DNA from: SCUD01 sp036824505
GTDB taxonomy: Bacteria; Pseudomonadota; Gammaproteobacteria; Steroidobacterales; Steroidobacteraceae
Length of the DNA: 64,000 bases
Assembly (NCBI GenBank): GCA_036824505.1
Contig: DAITAA010000009.1
Location: forward strand, 1-64,000
Reading direction: 5' to 3'
Made by a program: the position numbers and the translations under genes. The notes under the pieces are model-generated. The model was not told the DNA's origin. It made no database searches and saw only the letters and a program-made list of their open reading frames with translations. Positions 63,230-64,000 of this stretch are shown piece by piece (positions within the stretch are counted from its first letter, which is position 1; every line of letters begins with the position of its first letter).

Positions 63230-63919
63230 ATGAGTGACTCGGTGGTGCTCGCCTGCGAGGACCTGGTCAAGGAATTCCGGCAGGGGCCGGCGACCGTGCA
63301 CGTGTTGCGAGGCGTCAATGTGTCGATCCGGCGCGGTGAACGCCTCGCGGTGGTCGGCGCATCGGGATCCGGCAAGACCACGATGCTGCAGCTGCTGGGC
63401 GGTCTTGATCTGCCGACTTCCGGGCGCGTGCTGATCGATGGCCAGGAAATGTCCGCGTTGCCGGATGTCGAGCGGGGCAGGCTGCGCAATGTCGCCATGG
63501 GGTTCGTGTACCAGTTCCACCACCTGTTGCCCGAGTTCAGCGCGCTCGAAAACGTGGCGATGCCGCTGCTGATACGGCGGCTGCCGCGCGCGCAGGCCAA
63601 TGAAAGGGCGCGGGCACTGCTGGCACGCGTCGGGCTAGCCGACCGTCTCACACATCGCCCTTCGGAATTGTCGGGCGGCGAGCGGCAGCGTGCGGCGGTC
63701 GCGCGCGCGCTGGTAACTCAGCCGCGCATCGTGCTCGCCGACGAACCAACGGGCAATCTGGACGGCGCCCATGCGCGCCAGATCTTTGCGCTGATGATGG
63801 AACTGAACCGCGAACTCGGCACCAGTCTCGTGATCGTCACGCACGACACGCAGCTTGCCGCCCGCATGGATCGTGTGCTGACGCTGGAAGACGGATTACT
63901 GCTCGAACGCACCGCCTGA
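63230..63919 (+). CDS. lolD: lipoprotein-releasing ABC transporter ATPase LolD
   Basis: LolD is the cytoplasmic ATPase of LolCDE. The 229-residue product has Walker A GASGSGKTT, the Q loop FVYQFHHLLPEFSALENVAMP (part shown: YQFHHLLPEFSALEN, typical of LolD), the ABC signature LSGGERQRAAVARAL, Walker B RIVLADEPTGNLDG and the switch His in VIVTHDTQLA. GAGG precedes the ATG, 9 bases after lolE. Confidence 0.95.
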   Translation: MSDSVVLACEDLVKEFRQGPATVHVLRGVNVSIRRGERLAVVGASGSGKTTMLQLLGGLDLPTSGRVLIDGQEMSALPDVERGRLRNVAMGFVYQFHHLLPEFSALENVAMPLLIRRLPRAQANERARALLARVGLADRLTHRPSELSGGERQRAAVARALVTQPRIVLADEPTGNLDGAHARQIFALMMELNRELGTSLVIVTHDTQLAARMDRVLTLEDGLLLERTA

Positions 63920-63982
63920 CGCCGCAACGCCCTTCACGCGGGCGATCCATGATCGGCGCTGGCCCCTGACGGACACGCTGCG

Positions 63983-64000
63983 ATGCTTTGGCTCGTGCTG
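63983..64000 (+). CDS. possible start of the next gene (cut by window end)
   Basis: An ATG at 63983 opens MLWLVL, a hydrophobic N-terminus, 63 bases after lolD. In related genomes the lol genes are often followed by comEC, a membrane protein of DNA uptake, which would fit. Six codons are not enough to identify it. Confidence 0.25.

Overview
This window is a compact, GC-rich stretch of a bacterial chromosome. Gene content and order are typical of Gammaproteobacteria. The run pyrH-frr-uppS-cdsA-dxr-rseP-bamA-skp-lpxD-fabZ-lpxA-lpxB-rnhB-dnaE-accA-tilS, then pyrG-kdsA-eno-ftsB-ispD-ispF-truD-surE-pcm-nlpD, then recJ-prfB-lysS, sdh-rpoE-rseA-rseB, lepA-lepB-rnc-era-recO-pdxJ-acpS and lolC/E/D resembles the conserved blocks of Pseudomonas and Xanthomonas. 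The species cannot be named from this; a lineage near Xanthomonadales, Nevskiales or Steroidobacter is a guess. I saw no rRNA, tRNA, insertion sequence, prophage or CRISPR array, and no gene-free stretch exceeds 300 bases.

Layout. 2-18136 (+) is one nearly unbroken run for nucleotide, isoprenoid and phospholipid precursors, outer-membrane protein assembly (RseP, BamA, Skp), lipid A synthesis (LpxD, FabZ, LpxA, LpxB), RNase HII, DNA polymerase III alpha, acetyl-CoA carboxylase alpha and TilS. 18133-25074 (-) is a type IV pilus minor-pilin/adhesin operon (fimT-pilV-pilW-pilX-small secreted protein-pilY1-pilE) placed between tilS and pyrG. 25335-31700 (+) holds pyrG, kdsA, eno, ftsB, ispD, ispF and truD. 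An smr gene (-) diverges from surE-pcm-nlpD (+), and a Mth938-like gene (-) diverges from recJ-prfB-lysS (+). ygfZ (-) is divergent from a complete succinate dehydrogenase operon that begins with a 56-codon SDHAF4/DUF1674 gene and ends with sdhE and ygfX. The sigma-E operon rpoE-rseA-rseB follows, then a glutaredoxin-like gene, lepA-lepB-DUF4845-rnc-era-recO-pdxJ-acpS, a DEDDy exonuclease, rlmD and nagZ. mfd and a small secreted protein lie on the minus strand, and the Lol lipoprotein exporter genes end the window.

The genes form an envelope-biogenesis and housekeeping region. Sigma-E, RseA, RseB and RseP are the envelope-stress circuit whose usual targets, BamA, Skp and the Lpx enzymes, lie in the same window. 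Most adjacent genes overlap by 1 to 8 bases, implying translational coupling. Points worth a second look are: the short SDHAF4-like gene; -10-like boxes sitting 6 to 9 bases before several start codons that lack a Shine-Dalgarno (possible leaderless mRNAs); a perfect 12-bp hairpin between pilY1 and pilE; an unrecognised secreted cysteine protein in the pilus operon; the RF2 programmed frameshift; and a sigma-E-like promoter just before rpoE. No clearly new multi-gene system was found.
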